Source: PALSA-505 sp036502085 (lineage in GTDB: Bacteria; Actinomycetota; Actinomycetes; Streptosporangiales; Streptosporangiaceae). Taken from it: 64,000 nucleotides of DNA. The notes beneath the pieces were generated by a model that did no database searches, was not told the DNA's origin, and saw only the letters and a list, made by a program, of their open reading frames with translations. Of the stretch, positions 54,101-62,823 are shown one piece after another. The number at the start of each line of letters is the position of its first letter. The stretch's first letter is position 1. Where the stretch lies: contig DASXZD010000052.1 of the NCBI GenBank assembly GCA_036502085.1, positions 1-64,000 of the forward strand, given 5' to 3'. The position numbers and the translations under genes were made by a program.

Positions 54101-54752
54101 ATATCTTGCGCAGGCCGTCCCGCACCCGGCGCTCGATGTCCAGGCCGTGGTCCATGATCTCGACGAAGAAGTTATCCGCGCCGAAGATGTCCCGGTAGTC
54201 GGCGGCCGCCTCTATGGCCTGCCGGTACTGGCCGAGCCTGAGCCTGGTCTGCACCTCGCCGGACGGGCAGCCGGTGGTAGCGATGATCCCCTTGCCGTGC
54301 GCGGCGAGCAGCTCGCGGTCCATCCGCGGCTTGCGGAAGTACCCCTCGAGCGAGGCGAGGGACGACAGCCGGAACAGGTTGTGCATGCCCTCCGTGGTCT
54401 CGGCGAGCAGCGTCATATGGGTGTAGGCCCCGGCCCCGGAGATGTCGTCGCGGGACTGGGCCGGGGTGCCCCAGCGCACCGGCTGGCGGTGCTTGCGGTG
54501 CTCGGGGGCGAGGTATGCCTCGATGCCGATGATCGGCTTGATGCCGGCCGCGGTGGCCTTGCGCCAGAAGTCGTAGGCGCCATAGACGTTGCCGTGGTCG
54601 GTCATCGCGCAAGCCGGCATGCCCGCCTGCTCGCACTGGCTGAACAGGTCCTTGAGCCGGGCGGCGCCGTCCAGCATCGAGTACTCGGTGTGCACGTGCA
54701 GGTGGACGAACGAGTCCTGGCTCCCCCTGCGCTCCGCCGCGGCTGCCGCCAT
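51165..54752 (-). CDS. dnaE: DNA polymerase III subunit alpha
   Basis: 1195 residues. The PHP domain starts with HLHVHTEYSMLDG; the polymerase core has the catalytic PDIDIDFDERRRGDVIRYV and GLLKMDFLGLRNLTVLDD; the helix-hairpin-helix and OB-fold regions follow (VVAVGGILSGLQRKVTKQG). It is the replicative DnaE1 type. ATG 54752 has AGGAGG 10 nt upstream; a longer frame from 54839 adds 29 residues. An actinobacterial core gene. The 189-bp gap upstream to the RluD-like gene shows no gene. Confidence 0.97.
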   Translation of the reverse strand: MAAAAAERRGSQDSFVHLHVHTEYSMLDGAARLKDLFSQCEQAGMPACAMTDHGNVYGAYDFWRKATAAGIKPIIGIEAYLAPEHRKHRQPVRWGTPAQSRDDISGAGAYTHMTLLAETTEGMHNLFRLSSLASLEGYFRKPRMDRELLAAHGKGIIATTGCPSGEVQTRLRLGQYRQAIEAAADYRDIFGADNFFVEIMDHGLDIERRVRDGLRKISAELSIPFVVTNDSHYTRPDDAQAHEVLLCVQTGSNLADPNRFKFDGGGYYVKTPQEMRAVATDEEWQQGCNSTLLIAERCDISFAKQNLMPKFPVPDGETEEGCFRAEVAKGMERRYPGGGDDQRRQQAEYEMGIIATMGFCSYFLVVADFIMWAKRNGIRVGPGRGSAAGSIVAYALGITDLDPLTHGLVFERFLNPERVSMPDIDIDFDERRRGDVIRYVTEKYGDDRVAQIITYGTIKAKAAVKDASRVLGFPYALGDRITKAFPPAVMGKDIPLSGVFDTSHSRYGEAGEIRALYEAEAEVRQVLDTAKGLEGLIRQAGVHAAGVIMSSEPIIDHVPVWKREADGAVITQFDYPSCEDLGLLKMDFLGLRNLTVLDDALLGIKENRGQDVVLEDLRLDDKPTYELLARGDTLGIFQFDGGPMRALLRSMRPDNFEDISAVGALYRPGPMGANAHNDYADRKNGRKPVVPIHPELAESLAEVLDGTYGLIVYQEQVMSIAQVVAGYSLGNADLLRRAMGKKKKEILDKEFAPFEAGMKANGYSASAVKTLWDILVPFSDYAFNKAHSAAYGLVSYWTAYLKANFPAEYMAALLTSISGDKDKSALYLSECRRMGIKVLPPDVNASAANFTPVGKDIRFGLAAIRNVGINVVDAIVATRRSKGSFTSFPDFLRKVPVTVCNKRVIESLVKAGAFDSLGHPRKGLVLIHEQAVDQVIDVKRNEANNQFSLFDGDDETETMFDVPVPDGEWDKSALLAFEREMLGLYVSDHPLLGLEHVLANGTDCSIAQLIGSVDPAGPGNPDSERRKGNDRSDGQVVAVGGILSGLQRKVTKQGNAWAAATLEDLEGALEVLFFPATYQTCAPLLAEDTIVVVNGRLDRRDEVPKLIAMEVKVPDITPGDSGPFVVDLPITKCVPPVVEQLREVLRTHPGPTDVHLRLSGNQRTTVVRLEAKLRVAPSPSLLGDLKQLLGPSCIS

Positions 54753-54941
54753 GAAGACATCGCCTCCTTCAGGCATGCTGAACTGCACCCATGACGGGCG
54801 TTCGCTATCGAAACCGGGGGAAGTGACCAGCGCTGCCATCAGGAAGCGGCCGCTGGCGGCGAGCCCCCCGGCGGCAGAACCGGTCCGGCTAGCTAACCAT
54901 AATCGAGATCCGGGCGGGCCGGTTCTGCCGACACGCGTGAC

Positions 54942-55901
54942 TCATGCATCGGCCAGCTTTGCCAGGGAAACGCGCAGGTCAGCTGCGTATTCGCTGTGAA
55001 ATTCGACCCTCCGGCCGTCCGCCGGGTGAGCGAAGGCCAGGCAGACCGCGTGCAGCCACTGCCTGGTCACATTCAGCTGCCGGGCCAGCGACGGATCGGC
55101 TCCGTAGAGCAGATCTCCGACGCACGGATGCCGGATCGCCGACATGTGCACCCGGATCTGGTGGGTGCGCCCGGTCTCCAGCCCGACGGAGATGAGGCTC
55201 GCGCCGCGGAACGCCTCGATCGTGTCGTAGTGCGTGACGCTCGGCCGGCCGTCGGCGATGACCGCGAACCTGCCGTCGCCGGAGGGGTGCCGGCCGATCG
55301 GCGCGTCCACCGTGCCGCGCAGCGGGTCGGGGTGGCCCTGCACCAGGGAGTGGTAGCGCTTGTCCACCTCGCGCTCGCGGAAGGCGCGCTTGATCGCGCT
55401 GTAGGCGCGCTCGCTCTTGGACACCACCATCAGGCCGGTGGTGTTGGCGTCCAGCCGGTGCACGATGCCCTGGCGCTCGGCGGCGCCGCTGGTGGCGATC
55501 GTGTGGCCGGCCGCGAGCAGCCCGCCCAGCACGGTCGGGCCGGTCCAGCCTGGCGTCGGGTGAGCCGCCACCCCGGCGGGCTTGTCCACCACCACGATGT
55601 CGGCGTCCTCATGCACGATGCCGAGGCCGGGCACGGGGCCGTACGGGCCGCCGGGCTGCTGGCCCGCCGCGTCCTGCTCGGGCCGCGGCTCGGGGCCGGG
55701 CAGCGTCACGTCCAGCCAGTCGCCCGCCGTGACCCGCTGCGACTTGGCGGACGCCCGGCCGTCGATCAGCACCATGCCGTCGGCGACCAGGTCCGCGGCC
55801 TTCGACCGGGATAGCCCGAACATGCGGGACAGTGCCGCGTCGAGCCGCTCGCCGTCCAGTCCTTCGGGGACAGGTACCCGGCGCTGGTCCTGTGTCATCA
55901 C
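54942..55901 (-). CDS. RluA-family pseudouridine synthase (RluD-like)
   Basis: 319 residues. An N-terminal S4 RNA-binding domain (LDAALSRMFGLSRSKAADLV) precedes the catalytic domain with Asp in GIVHRLDANTTGLMVVSK and LETGRTHQIRVHM. It turns uridine into pseudouridine in rRNA, by family 23S rRNA. GTG 55901 is directly followed by ATG 55898; either may start. It lies 2 bp after the lspA stop. Confidence 0.95.
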   Translation of the reverse strand: MMTQDQRRVPVPEGLDGERLDAALSRMFGLSRSKAADLVADGMVLIDGRASAKSQRVTAGDWLDVTLPGPEPRPEQDAAGQQPGGPYGPVPGLGIVHEDADIVVVDKPAGVAAHPTPGWTGPTVLGGLLAAGHTIATSGAAERQGIVHRLDANTTGLMVVSKSERAYSAIKRAFREREVDKRYHSLVQGHPDPLRGTVDAPIGRHPSGDGRFAVIADGRPSVTHYDTIEAFRGASLISVGLETGRTHQIRVHMSAIRHPCVGDLLYGADPSLARQLNVTRQWLHAVCLAFAHPADGRRVEFHSEYAADLRVSLAKLADA

Positions 55902-55903
55902 CC

Positions 55904-56473
55904 CTAGTCTGCCTGGCTCCGCTGTGCGGTTGAGCCCGTACTGTCCGCCGGGCGGGGCGGGCCGGGCGGCCCGGGCGGCCCTGGCCGGGGATCGGATTCC
56001 CTGCTGCCGTCGAGCCGCAGGCCGCGCAGGGCGAGCAGCACAGCCAGCACGCCGCCGCAGACGATCGCGGAGTCGGCCAGGTTGAAGACCGGCCAGTGCG
56101 GCAGCTGGATCCAGTCCACCACGTCGCCGCGCATCGGGCCCGGGGCGCGGAAGATCCGGTCAGACAGGTTGCCGGTCGCGCCGCCGAGCAGCAGGCCGAG
56201 CGTGATCGCCCAGGGCACGCTGCGCAGCCGCCGGGCGGTGCGCAGGATGAAGATGATCACGCCGACCGCGATCGCGGTGAACACGACGGTCATCGAGGTT
56301 CCGATGCTGAAGGCCGCGCCGCTGTTGCGCAGCAGCTGCAGGGTCAGCAGCCCGCCGATCAACCGGACCGGCGGGTGGCCGACCAGCTTCGCGACCACGA
56401 CCGCCTTGCTGATCGCGTCGGCGGCCAGCACGAATACGGCGATGCCGATCAGGATGGCCAGCGGGCGGCGCAC
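55904..56473 (-). CDS. lspA: Lipoprotein signal peptidase
   Basis: 189 residues, four membrane segments. Catalytic aspartates lie in GDVVDWIQ and FNLADSAIVCG; the conserved LLRNSGAAFSIG is also present. It cuts prolipoproteins after Lgt has lipidated the Cys. GTG 56473 begins 2 bp after the DksA-like stop, so the two are probably coupled. The C-terminal tail is Pro/Gly-rich. Confidence 0.95.
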   Translation of the reverse strand: MRRPLAILIGIAVFVLAADAISKAVVVAKLVGHPPVRLIGGLLTLQLLRNSGAAFSIGTSMTVVFTAIAVGVIIFILRTARRLRSVPWAITLGLLLGGATGNLSDRIFRAPGPMRGDVVDWIQLPHWPVFNLADSAIVCGGVLAVLLALRGLRLDGSRESDPRPGPPGPPGPPRPADSTGSTAQRSQAD

Positions 56474-56475
56474 GG

Positions 56476-56895
56476 TCAGCGGCGTTCTTCGCGCTGCTTG
56501 CACGAGACGCACATCGTGGCGCGGGGGAAGGCCTGCAGCCGGGCCTTCCCGATGGCCTGCCCACAGGACTCGCACACGCCGTAGGTACCCGCGATCATCC
56601 GGGCCAGCGCCCGCTCGTTCTGCGCCAGCAGCTCCCTGGCGTTCTGGGTCAGGGCGAGCTCCTGCTCGCGCTGGAATGTCTTCGCCCCCGCGTCAGCCTG
56701 GTCGTCGCCGGCGTCCGCCACCGCGTCGCCGATCCGCTCGGCGATCGCGGACTCGGCCTTGGCGATATCCGCGCGCAGCCCGGTGACCTCCGATTCGAGC
56801 TCCGCCCGGACCTCGCCGAGCTCCGCCTCGGTCCAGTCTTTCTCGCCCGGCCTGACCGGAAGAGCGGCGGCTCCGGAACGGGTGGCCTCGGCCAT
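56476..56895 (-). CDS. TraR/DksA family zinc-finger protein
   Basis: 139 residues. A long helical region (about 20-95) leads to the Cys4 zinc finger CESCGQAIGKARLQAFPRAT and CVSCKQ. DksA-like proteins bind RNA polymerase through the secondary channel; in actinobacteria the role is less clear. GGGAGG lies 6 nt before ATG 56895. Confidence 0.92.
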   Translation of the reverse strand: MAEATRSGAAALPVRPGEKDWTEAELGEVRAELESEVTGLRADIAKAESAIAERIGDAVADAGDDQADAGAKTFQREQELALTQNARELLAQNERALARMIAGTYGVCESCGQAIGKARLQAFPRATMCVSCKQREERR

Positions 56896-56998
56896 CGCGA
56901 ACCTCCCTCGCCGCGAAATTCTGACGATCTTGAATGCGATCGGTCACCGGAGGATAAGTCGGAATGGCGGCCACTGCAAACGGAGGCGGCCCGGCCCG

Positions 56999-57655
56999 CT
57001 ACGACTTCGACGCGAGCGTCAGCGAGAGGTTATCGGCGTAGCCGTCGTTGTAGCTGCCCGCGGCCCGGGTCATCTCGACGTTCACGACCGCCTTGGCCGT
57101 GCCGTGCGGGATCGTTCCCGCCTTGGCCCGGTACAGCAGGCCGGTCACGTCATGCCGGGCGGCGGCGGACACCGGGCCGATCATGACGGCGCCGAGCAGG
57201 GTGCCGTTGGCCTTCTCCCAGGCGATCGTCACCGTGGTGTTGTCGTCCTGGCTGGCGAAGCCGCCCAGCCACGCGGCCAGCTTGTAGGTCGCGCCGTTCG
57301 CGATGATCGTGGCGTAGGCGGACAGGGGGATAGTCTGGTCGGCGCGGGCACCGCCGCTGCCCGGTCCGCCCGCGAAGAAGTTGGCGCCCCGCTTCTTCGG
57401 CCCCGGGGAGGACGCGGTCGGGAATCCGCCGGAGGCGCCGTACTTGACCGCGGTGAACGTTCCGCCCGCCGGGACGGTCCAGAACGGCACCGGCACCGTG
57501 CTGCCGTCACCGGATCCGGGCTGTGATTCCGCGCCTGGGTTCTCGATCAGGTTCGGCGTCGTCAAGGCGGCAGCCGACGCCGCGCCCGGCACGGCCAGCA
57601 GCGCCACCACGATCGCTGATACGGCACAGGCCGGAGCCCGCCATGATCGTCGCAT
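56999..57655 (-). CDS. Secreted protein, unknown function
   Basis: 218 residues from ATG 57655 (GTG 57670 would add five). A signal peptide (PACAVSAIVVALLAVPGAASA) is followed by NLIENPGAESQPGSGDG, a common start of beta-sandwich carbohydrate-binding-like domains, and Gly/Thr-rich strands ending in DGYADNLSLTL. Such 'NPGxE...DNxSL' proteins resemble secreted CBM-like or PEP-CTERM type domains, but I do not recognise a family. It diverges from the ileS T-box leader. Confidence 0.75.
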   Translation of the reverse strand: MRRSWRAPACAVSAIVVALLAVPGAASAAALTTPNLIENPGAESQPGSGDGSTVPVPFWTVPAGGTFTAVKYGASGGFPTASSPGPKKRGANFFAGGPGSGGARADQTIPLSAYATIIANGATYKLAAWLGGFASQDDNTTVTIAWEKANGTLLGAVMIGPVSAAARHDVTGLLYRAKAGTIPHGTAKAVVNVEMTRAAGSYNDGYADNLSLTLASKS

Positions 57656-57839
57656 GATCTGTCGCCTCACTCGTCCCGAATGTCAAGCTATGGTCAATTT
57701 AGGGAAAAATATCAGTTTTCTTGGTGCTCAGCGACCGGGCGGCCGGGAGAACGGCACGGACTGAGGCCACAGCGGCGCGGAAATCGTTCGGCGCCGACCT
57801 GACCGTCGGCTATCGTGTCTTGTCTGTACGGCATAGATG

Positions 57840-58141
57840 GGGACAGCTGCCGCTGATCACGGCCAGGAGCGACCCGGGGAGGGTGCGAGCCCGGGGGCAC
57901 GCCCAGCGACCAGATCACCCCGGAGCCGCCGGAAGAAGGGCCCTTTGGTGCTGTCTCAACGGGCCGAGTAGAACCGGCCGCAGGCAGGAACGGAGCGGGC
58001 CCGTGCGGGCCGCCCGCCTTCTGGGCGGGGGGCTGACGCGGGCCAAGGAGGGTGGTACCGCGGGGCGGCCAAAGGCTCGTCTCGTCCCTTCGGGCAGGCA
58101 TGCGAGCAGCTCGCATGAGGACTCGCGGAAGGGCACCCGGC
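57840..58141 (+). promoter_or_regulatory. T-box riboswitch upstream of ileS
   Basis: Specifier ATC (57914-57916, Ile) followed by A sits in a short stem I. The T-box core AAGGAGGGTGGTACCGCGG (58045-58063) has bulge TGGT to pair with the ACCA end of tRNA-Ile. Further down, CCCTTC (58086-58091) can pair with GAAGGG (58128-58133), the Shine-Dalgarno, around the perfect hairpin CATGCGAG-CAG-CTCGCATG (58099-58117). This suggests translational control, as known for actinobacterial ileS leaders. The region 57671-57839 holds the ileS promoter and that of the divergent secreted-protein gene. Confidence 0.85.
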
Positions 58142-61100
58142 ATGACGCATCCAGATGACACCCGCTCCGGCGCCGGCGGCCGGCTCTTCCCCGCGCTGCC
58201 CGCCCGCCCCGACCTGCCGGCGATCGAGCACGACATGCTGGCGCGCTGGCAGCAGGACAAGGTCTTCGAGCGCTCGCTGGAGCAGACGGCCGCCGGCCCG
58301 CGCTGGACGTTCTACGAAGGGCCGCCGACCGCGAACGGCACGCCGGGCGTGCACCACGTGGAGGCGCGGGTCTTCAAGGACGTCTTCCCCCGGTTCAAGA
58401 CCATGCAGGGCTTTCACGTCGCGCGCCAGGCCGGCTGGGACTGTCACGGCCTGCCGGTCGAGGTGGCAGTGGAGAAGGAACTCGGGCTGTCGGGCAAGAA
58501 GGACATCGAGGCCTACGGGATCGCCGAGTTCAACGCCCGCTGCCGCGAGTCCGTGCAGCGGCACGTGGATGCCTTCGAGGAACTGACCGGCCGGATGGGC
58601 TACTGGATCGACCTGTCCCGTGCCTACCGGACGATGGATTCCTCTTACGTGGAGTCGGTCTGGTGGTCGCTCAAGTCGATCTTCGACAAGGGGCTGCTGG
58701 TCAGGGACTTCCGGATCAGCCCCTACTGCCCGCGCTGCGGAACGCCGCTGTCCGACCACGAGCTGGGCCAGCCGGACGTGTACCAGATGGTCGGCGACCC
58801 TTCGGTCACCGTGCGGTTCCGGCTGCTGACGCTGCCCGATCACGCGGATCCCGGCCTGGCCGGCACGGACCTGCTGGTCTGGACCACGACGCCGTGGACG
58901 CTCGTGTCCAACACCGCGGTGGCCGTGCACCCGGACGAGACCTACGTCGTGGCCCGGTCCGCCGACGGCAGCCGGGCAGTGGTCGCCGAGGAACTGATGG
59001 AGCAGGTGCTCGGCGACGGCTGGCAGACCGTCGTCCGGTTCCCCGGCCGCGACCTGGCGGGCGCCACCTACCAGCGCCCGTTCGAGCTGGTCGACATCCC
59101 GGACGCGCACCGGGTGGTGACGGCGGAGTTCGTCACGACCGAAGACGGCACCGGCCTGGTGCACCTGGCGCCCGCCTTCGGCGCCGACGACATGGAGGTC
59201 AGCCGCGCGCACGGCTTCCCCGTGGTCAACCCGATCAGGCCGGACGGCCGGTTCGACGACGCCGTCCCGCTGGTGGGCGGGCTGTTCTTCAAGGCCGCGG
59301 ACGCGCCCCTGGTGGCCGACCTGACCGAGCGCGGGCTGCTGTTCCACACCGAAATCCACGAGCATAGCTATCCGCACTGCTGGCGCTGCGGCACGACGCT
59401 GCTCTACTACGCGCTGCCGTCCTGGTTCATCCGGACAACGCAGATCAAGGACGCGCTGCTCGCGGAGAACGAGCGGACGAACTGGCAGCCGCCGACGATC
59501 AAGCACGGCCGGTACGGCGAGTGGCTGCGCAACAACGTGGACTGGGCGCTGTCGCGGACCAGGTACTGGGGCACTCCGCTGCCGCTGTGGCTCTGCCCCG
59601 ACGACCACGTCACGTGCGTGGGCTCGCTGGCCGAGCTCTCCGAACTGGCCGGCCGCAACCTGTCCGGCCTGGACCCGCACCGCCCCTACGTGGACGAGGT
59701 GTCGATCCGCTGCCGGGAGTGCGGCCGGCGAGCAGCCCGGGTGCCCGACGTCATCGACGCCTGGTACGACTCGGGCTCGATGCCGTTCGCCCAGCACGGC
59801 GCGCCGTGGCGAGGCGAGGCCGAGTTCGAGCGGGCCTACCCGGCCCAGTTCATCTGCGAAGCGATCGACCAGACCCGGGGCTGGTTCTACTCGCTGATGA
59901 CGATCGGGACGCTGGTCTTCGGCCGGTCGTCGTACGAGAACGTGGTCTGCCTCGGCCTCGTGGTCGATGAGCAGGGCCGGAAGATGAGCAAGCACCTCGG
60001 CAACGTGCTGCAGCCGATCCCGCTGATGGAGGCGCACGGGGCCGACGCGGTCCGGTGGTTTTTCGCCGCCGTCGGGTCCCCCTGGGCAACGCGGCGGATC
60101 GGCCCCGAGATCCTGGACGAGATCGTCAGGAAGGTGCTGCTGACCTACTGGAACACCGCGTCGTTCTTCGTGCTCTACGCCAACGCGACCGCGTCCGGGC
60201 CGGGCGGCACGGACTGGGTGACGCAGGCGCCGCCGGCCGCGGACCGGCCGCTGCTGGACCGCTGGGTGCTCGGCGAGCTGCACGCGCTGATCGGTGAGGT
60301 CACCGGCGCGCTGGAGTCGTTCGACACCGCCGCCGCGGGGCGCAGGCTCGCCGCGTTCATCGACGACCTGTCCAACTGGTACGTGCGGCGGTCGCGGCGG
60401 CGGTTCTGGGTGGGACCGGCCAGCCCCGAGGGCGCCGCGGCGTTCGCCACGCTGTTTGAGTGCCTGCACACGCTCACCAGGCTGATGGCACCGTTCACGC
60501 CGTTCCTGGCCGATTACCTGTGGGGCGTGCTGAGCGGGCCTGCCGACCCCGACTCGGTGCACCTGGCCGAGTGGCCGGCCGCCGATGAGGCGCGGCTGGA
60601 CGAGCGGCTGTCCGCGGACATGGCGCTGGTCCGGCGGCTGGTCGAGCTCGGCCGGTCGGCTCGGGCCGGGGCGTCGGTGCGGACCCGCCAGCCGCTCGCC
60701 CGCGGCCTGGTGACCGCGGCCGGCTTCACCGGCCTGCCCGCCGAGCTCGTCGCGCTGGTCGCCGAAGAGCTTAACGTGCACACGATGGAGCCGCTGGGCG
60801 ACGAGGGCAGTGAACTGGTCGACCTCACGGTTAAGCCGAACTTCCGCGAGCTCGGCAAACGGTACGGCAAGAACACCCCGGCGGTAGCCGCCGCGATCGG
60901 CACGGCTGACGCAGCCGCCTTCGCCGCAGACCTGGCCGCAGCCGGGACGGTCGTCCTGCCCGTGCCCGGAGCCACCGGGCTGGAGGGCACCGCGGTCCGG
61001 GAGGGTGAGGTGATCCTCGGGGCTGACATGGCCGTGGAGAGCATCGCCGCCCTGGAGGGTGCGGCGGTGCTGCGCGGCAGCGCGGCCGTGCTGACGGCGG

Positions 61101-61483
61101 CGGACGTGATCATCACGCGGACGCCCAGGTCCGGCTGGGCGGTGGCCAGCGACGGCGGGGAGACGGTGGCGCTGGACCTGTCGCTCACCCCGGAGTTGCG
61201 GCGCGAGGGGCTGGCGCGGGAGGTCGTGCGGCTGATCCAGGACGAGCGCAAGAACGCCGGGCTCGACGTCAGCGACCGGATCGAGCTGTGGTGGGACACG
61301 GCGGACGCGGAGCTTGGGGCGGCGCTGGCCGAGCACGGCACGCTGATCGCGGGCGAGGTGCTGGCCGTGTCGTACGTCGCGGGCAGGCCAGCGGGTGCCG
61401 ACGGGGCCTCTGCTGACGAGCTGGACATCAAAGAGCACTCCGACGCCCAGCTCGGCCTGACCGTCTGGCTGCGGCGCGCCTGA
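58142..61483 (+). CDS. ileS: Isoleucyl-tRNA synthetase
   Basis: 1113 residues, class I. The HIGH-region reads EGPPTANGTPGVHHVEAR, which fits the actinobacterial/eukaryote-like type, and KMSKH begins at Lys614 (GRKMSKHLGN). The editing domain and C-terminal anticodon-binding region are complete. The type-2-like HIGH motif is a feature linked with natural mupirocin tolerance in other bacteria, which is only an inference here. ATG 58142 has GGAAGG 8 nt upstream. It is controlled by the T-box leader and lies in the ileS - DksA - lspA - rluD block conserved in actinobacteria. Confidence 0.97.
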   Translation: MTHPDDTRSGAGGRLFPALPARPDLPAIEHDMLARWQQDKVFERSLEQTAAGPRWTFYEGPPTANGTPGVHHVEARVFKDVFPRFKTMQGFHVARQAGWDCHGLPVEVAVEKELGLSGKKDIEAYGIAEFNARCRESVQRHVDAFEELTGRMGYWIDLSRAYRTMDSSYVESVWWSLKSIFDKGLLVRDFRISPYCPRCGTPLSDHELGQPDVYQMVGDPSVTVRFRLLTLPDHADPGLAGTDLLVWTTTPWTLVSNTAVAVHPDETYVVARSADGSRAVVAEELMEQVLGDGWQTVVRFPGRDLAGATYQRPFELVDIPDAHRVVTAEFVTTEDGTGLVHLAPAFGADDMEVSRAHGFPVVNPIRPDGRFDDAVPLVGGLFFKAADAPLVADLTERGLLFHTEIHEHSYPHCWRCGTTLLYYALPSWFIRTTQIKDALLAENERTNWQPPTIKHGRYGEWLRNNVDWALSRTRYWGTPLPLWLCPDDHVTCVGSLAELSELAGRNLSGLDPHRPYVDEVSIRCRECGRRAARVPDVIDAWYDSGSMPFAQHGAPWRGEAEFERAYPAQFICEAIDQTRGWFYSLMTIGTLVFGRSSYENVVCLGLVVDEQGRKMSKHLGNVLQPIPLMEAHGADAVRWFFAAVGSPWATRRIGPEILDEIVRKVLLTYWNTASFFVLYANATASGPGGTDWVTQAPPAADRPLLDRWVLGELHALIGEVTGALESFDTAAAGRRLAAFIDDLSNWYVRRSRRRFWVGPASPEGAAAFATLFECLHTLTRLMAPFTPFLADYLWGVLSGPADPDSVHLAEWPAADEARLDERLSADMALVRRLVELGRSARAGASVRTRQPLARGLVTAAGFTGLPAELVALVAEELNVHTMEPLGDEGSELVDLTVKPNFRELGKRYGKNTPAVAAAIGTADAAAFAADLAAAGTVVLPVPGATGLEGTAVREGEVILGADMAVESIAALEGAAVLRGSAAVLTAADVIITRTPRSGWAVASDGGETVALDLSLTPELRREGLAREVVRLIQDERKNAGLDVSDRIELWWDTADAELGAALAEHGTLIAGEVLAVSYVAGRPAGADGASADELDIKEHSDAQLGLTVWLRRA

Positions 61484-61494
61484 CCCGTGCTGGG

Positions 61495-62823
61495 CTAGGC
61501 GGCGGGGTTGTCGGGCTGGCAGGCGCGGCAGGGCACGCAGCCCGAGGCCTCGGCGGCCTCGCGGGTGACCGACTCGACGTCGCTGTCGGCCAGGAACCTG
61601 ATGAGAATGCAGCCGCGCCGGTGGTATCGCGCCACGCCAGGGACGATCACCACGGGACTGGCGTGGGCCGCGGGACCGGGCGGCACGGTCTCGGCCGGGT
61701 GGCCAGACCCGCTCGGGGGCGGCGCGCCGAGGAAGCGAGAGGCTCCGGCCTCCGCGGGGAGGGCGAAGGGATTCTCCGCGGGGAGGGCAGAGGGATTGTC
61801 GGGCGCCGATTCTGCTGGCGGGCCTGCGAAGCGGCTGCGGCCGGTCGCCGCAGGCAGGTCGAAGAGGCTGCCCCGGCTCTTTGCTGGCGGCAGGCCGAAC
61901 GGGTTGGTGGGCTTCGACCCGGCAGGCGGCCCGAGTGAGCGGCCGGGCCGCGCCATCGGCGGGCCGGCCGGCCGCTGACGCTGCGGGAGCCCGGCCGGAG
62001 TGCTCCCGAATGCCGGCGGTCCCGGCGCACCCCCGTTCGGGCTGGAATCCTTCGGGCCGGGTTCCCGCACCGGGAGGACGGGAGGATCGCTGCTGCTGGC
62101 TGCGGGCTCGGTGGTCGCCGCGTTCGGCGGGTCCTGGTCCTGGTGCTGGTGCTGGTCAGCCGGAACCGTCTCAGTGTCCGAGCCGGAACCGATCTCCTGC
62201 GCCGCATCGGCCTCCGTCTGCGCGGGCGCGACCGGAGACGCGTCAGTCTCCGCAACTCCGCTAGCCTCTGCGACCGACGGGGCGTCATCGATCTCGTCGG
62301 CGGCATCAGCAGACGTGACGGCGGCGTCTAGCCCCGCCGAGACGTCAGGGTCCGGGGCAACATGCGGTTCGGCGGACACGTCAGCCCCGGGAGCCTCGTC
62401 AGCCACCGCAGTCGCATCAGCCGCTGAGGCCGCATCCGCTTCGGCGGGCTCAGTCGTCTCGCCGACGCCGTCGGGCTCCACGGCGCCATACGTCTCGACG
62501 TCACCATCCGTCTCGTGTACGCCATCGGGCTCAATGGCCCCAATGGCATCCTCGGGCTCGGTGCCGTCATCGGCCGCAGTTACGTCGTTCCACCGCAGGA
62601 AGAAGTCCTCATCCTGACCGAATGCCGCACCTCCGGCGTCATCCTGGCCCGACCCCGCATCGTCGGCATCGCGCCCCGACGCCCGCGTCCCCGGCATCCT
62701 GACCGGATACCGAGTCCCGGGCAAGCTCTGCGCTCTCCCCGGCGGGCGTCTCATCCGCTTCGCCGGCCGAGGTCCCGCCCCAGGTCGCCTCGGCGGAACC
62801 GGAGTCGCCAGCACCGGAGCCAC
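61495..62823 (-). CDS. C-terminal half of a split Pro/Ala-rich protein with CxxCxxC end
   Basis: 442 residues in this frame. Much is acidic, Ala/Pro-rich and probably disordered; the first ~45 residues (MAPVLATPVPPRRPGAGPRP) look like an out-of-frame reading. The C-terminus is ordered: VVIVPGVARYHRRGCILIRF then TREAAEASGCVPCRACQPD, with H-x3-C and CxxCxxC that could bind a metal. In related actinobacteria I recall this C-terminus on the same protein as a two-membrane-segment N-terminus, which here lies in the other frame at 62639-63526. The two reading frames overlap by 185 bp, suggesting a frameshift. Confidence 0.65.
   Translation of the reverse strand: MAPVLATPVPPRRPGAGPRPAKRMRRPPGRAQSLPGTRYPVRMPGTRASGRDADDAGSGQDDAGGAAFGQDEDFFLRWNDVTAADDGTEPEDAIGAIEPDGVHETDGDVETYGAVEPDGVGETTEPAEADAASAADATAVADEAPGADVSAEPHVAPDPDVSAGLDAAVTSADAADEIDDAPSVAEASGVAETDASPVAPAQTEADAAQEIGSGSDTETVPADQHQHQDQDPPNAATTEPAASSSDPPVLPVREPGPKDSSPNGGAPGPPAFGSTPAGLPQRQRPAGPPMARPGRSLGPPAGSKPTNPFGLPPAKSRGSLFDLPAATGRSRFAGPPAESAPDNPSALPAENPFALPAEAGASRFLGAPPPSGSGHPAETVPPGPAAHASPVVIVPGVARYHRRGCILIRFLADSDVESVTREAAEASGCVPCRACQPDNPAA

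Noticed and set aside
52392..54794. 800-codon open frame on the + strand
   Set aside because: Antisense to dnaE and Val/Leu/Asp-rich without motifs.
57956..61438. 1160-codon open frame on the - strand
   Set aside because: Antisense shadow of ileS with no recognisable motif; ileS motifs on the + strand are complete.
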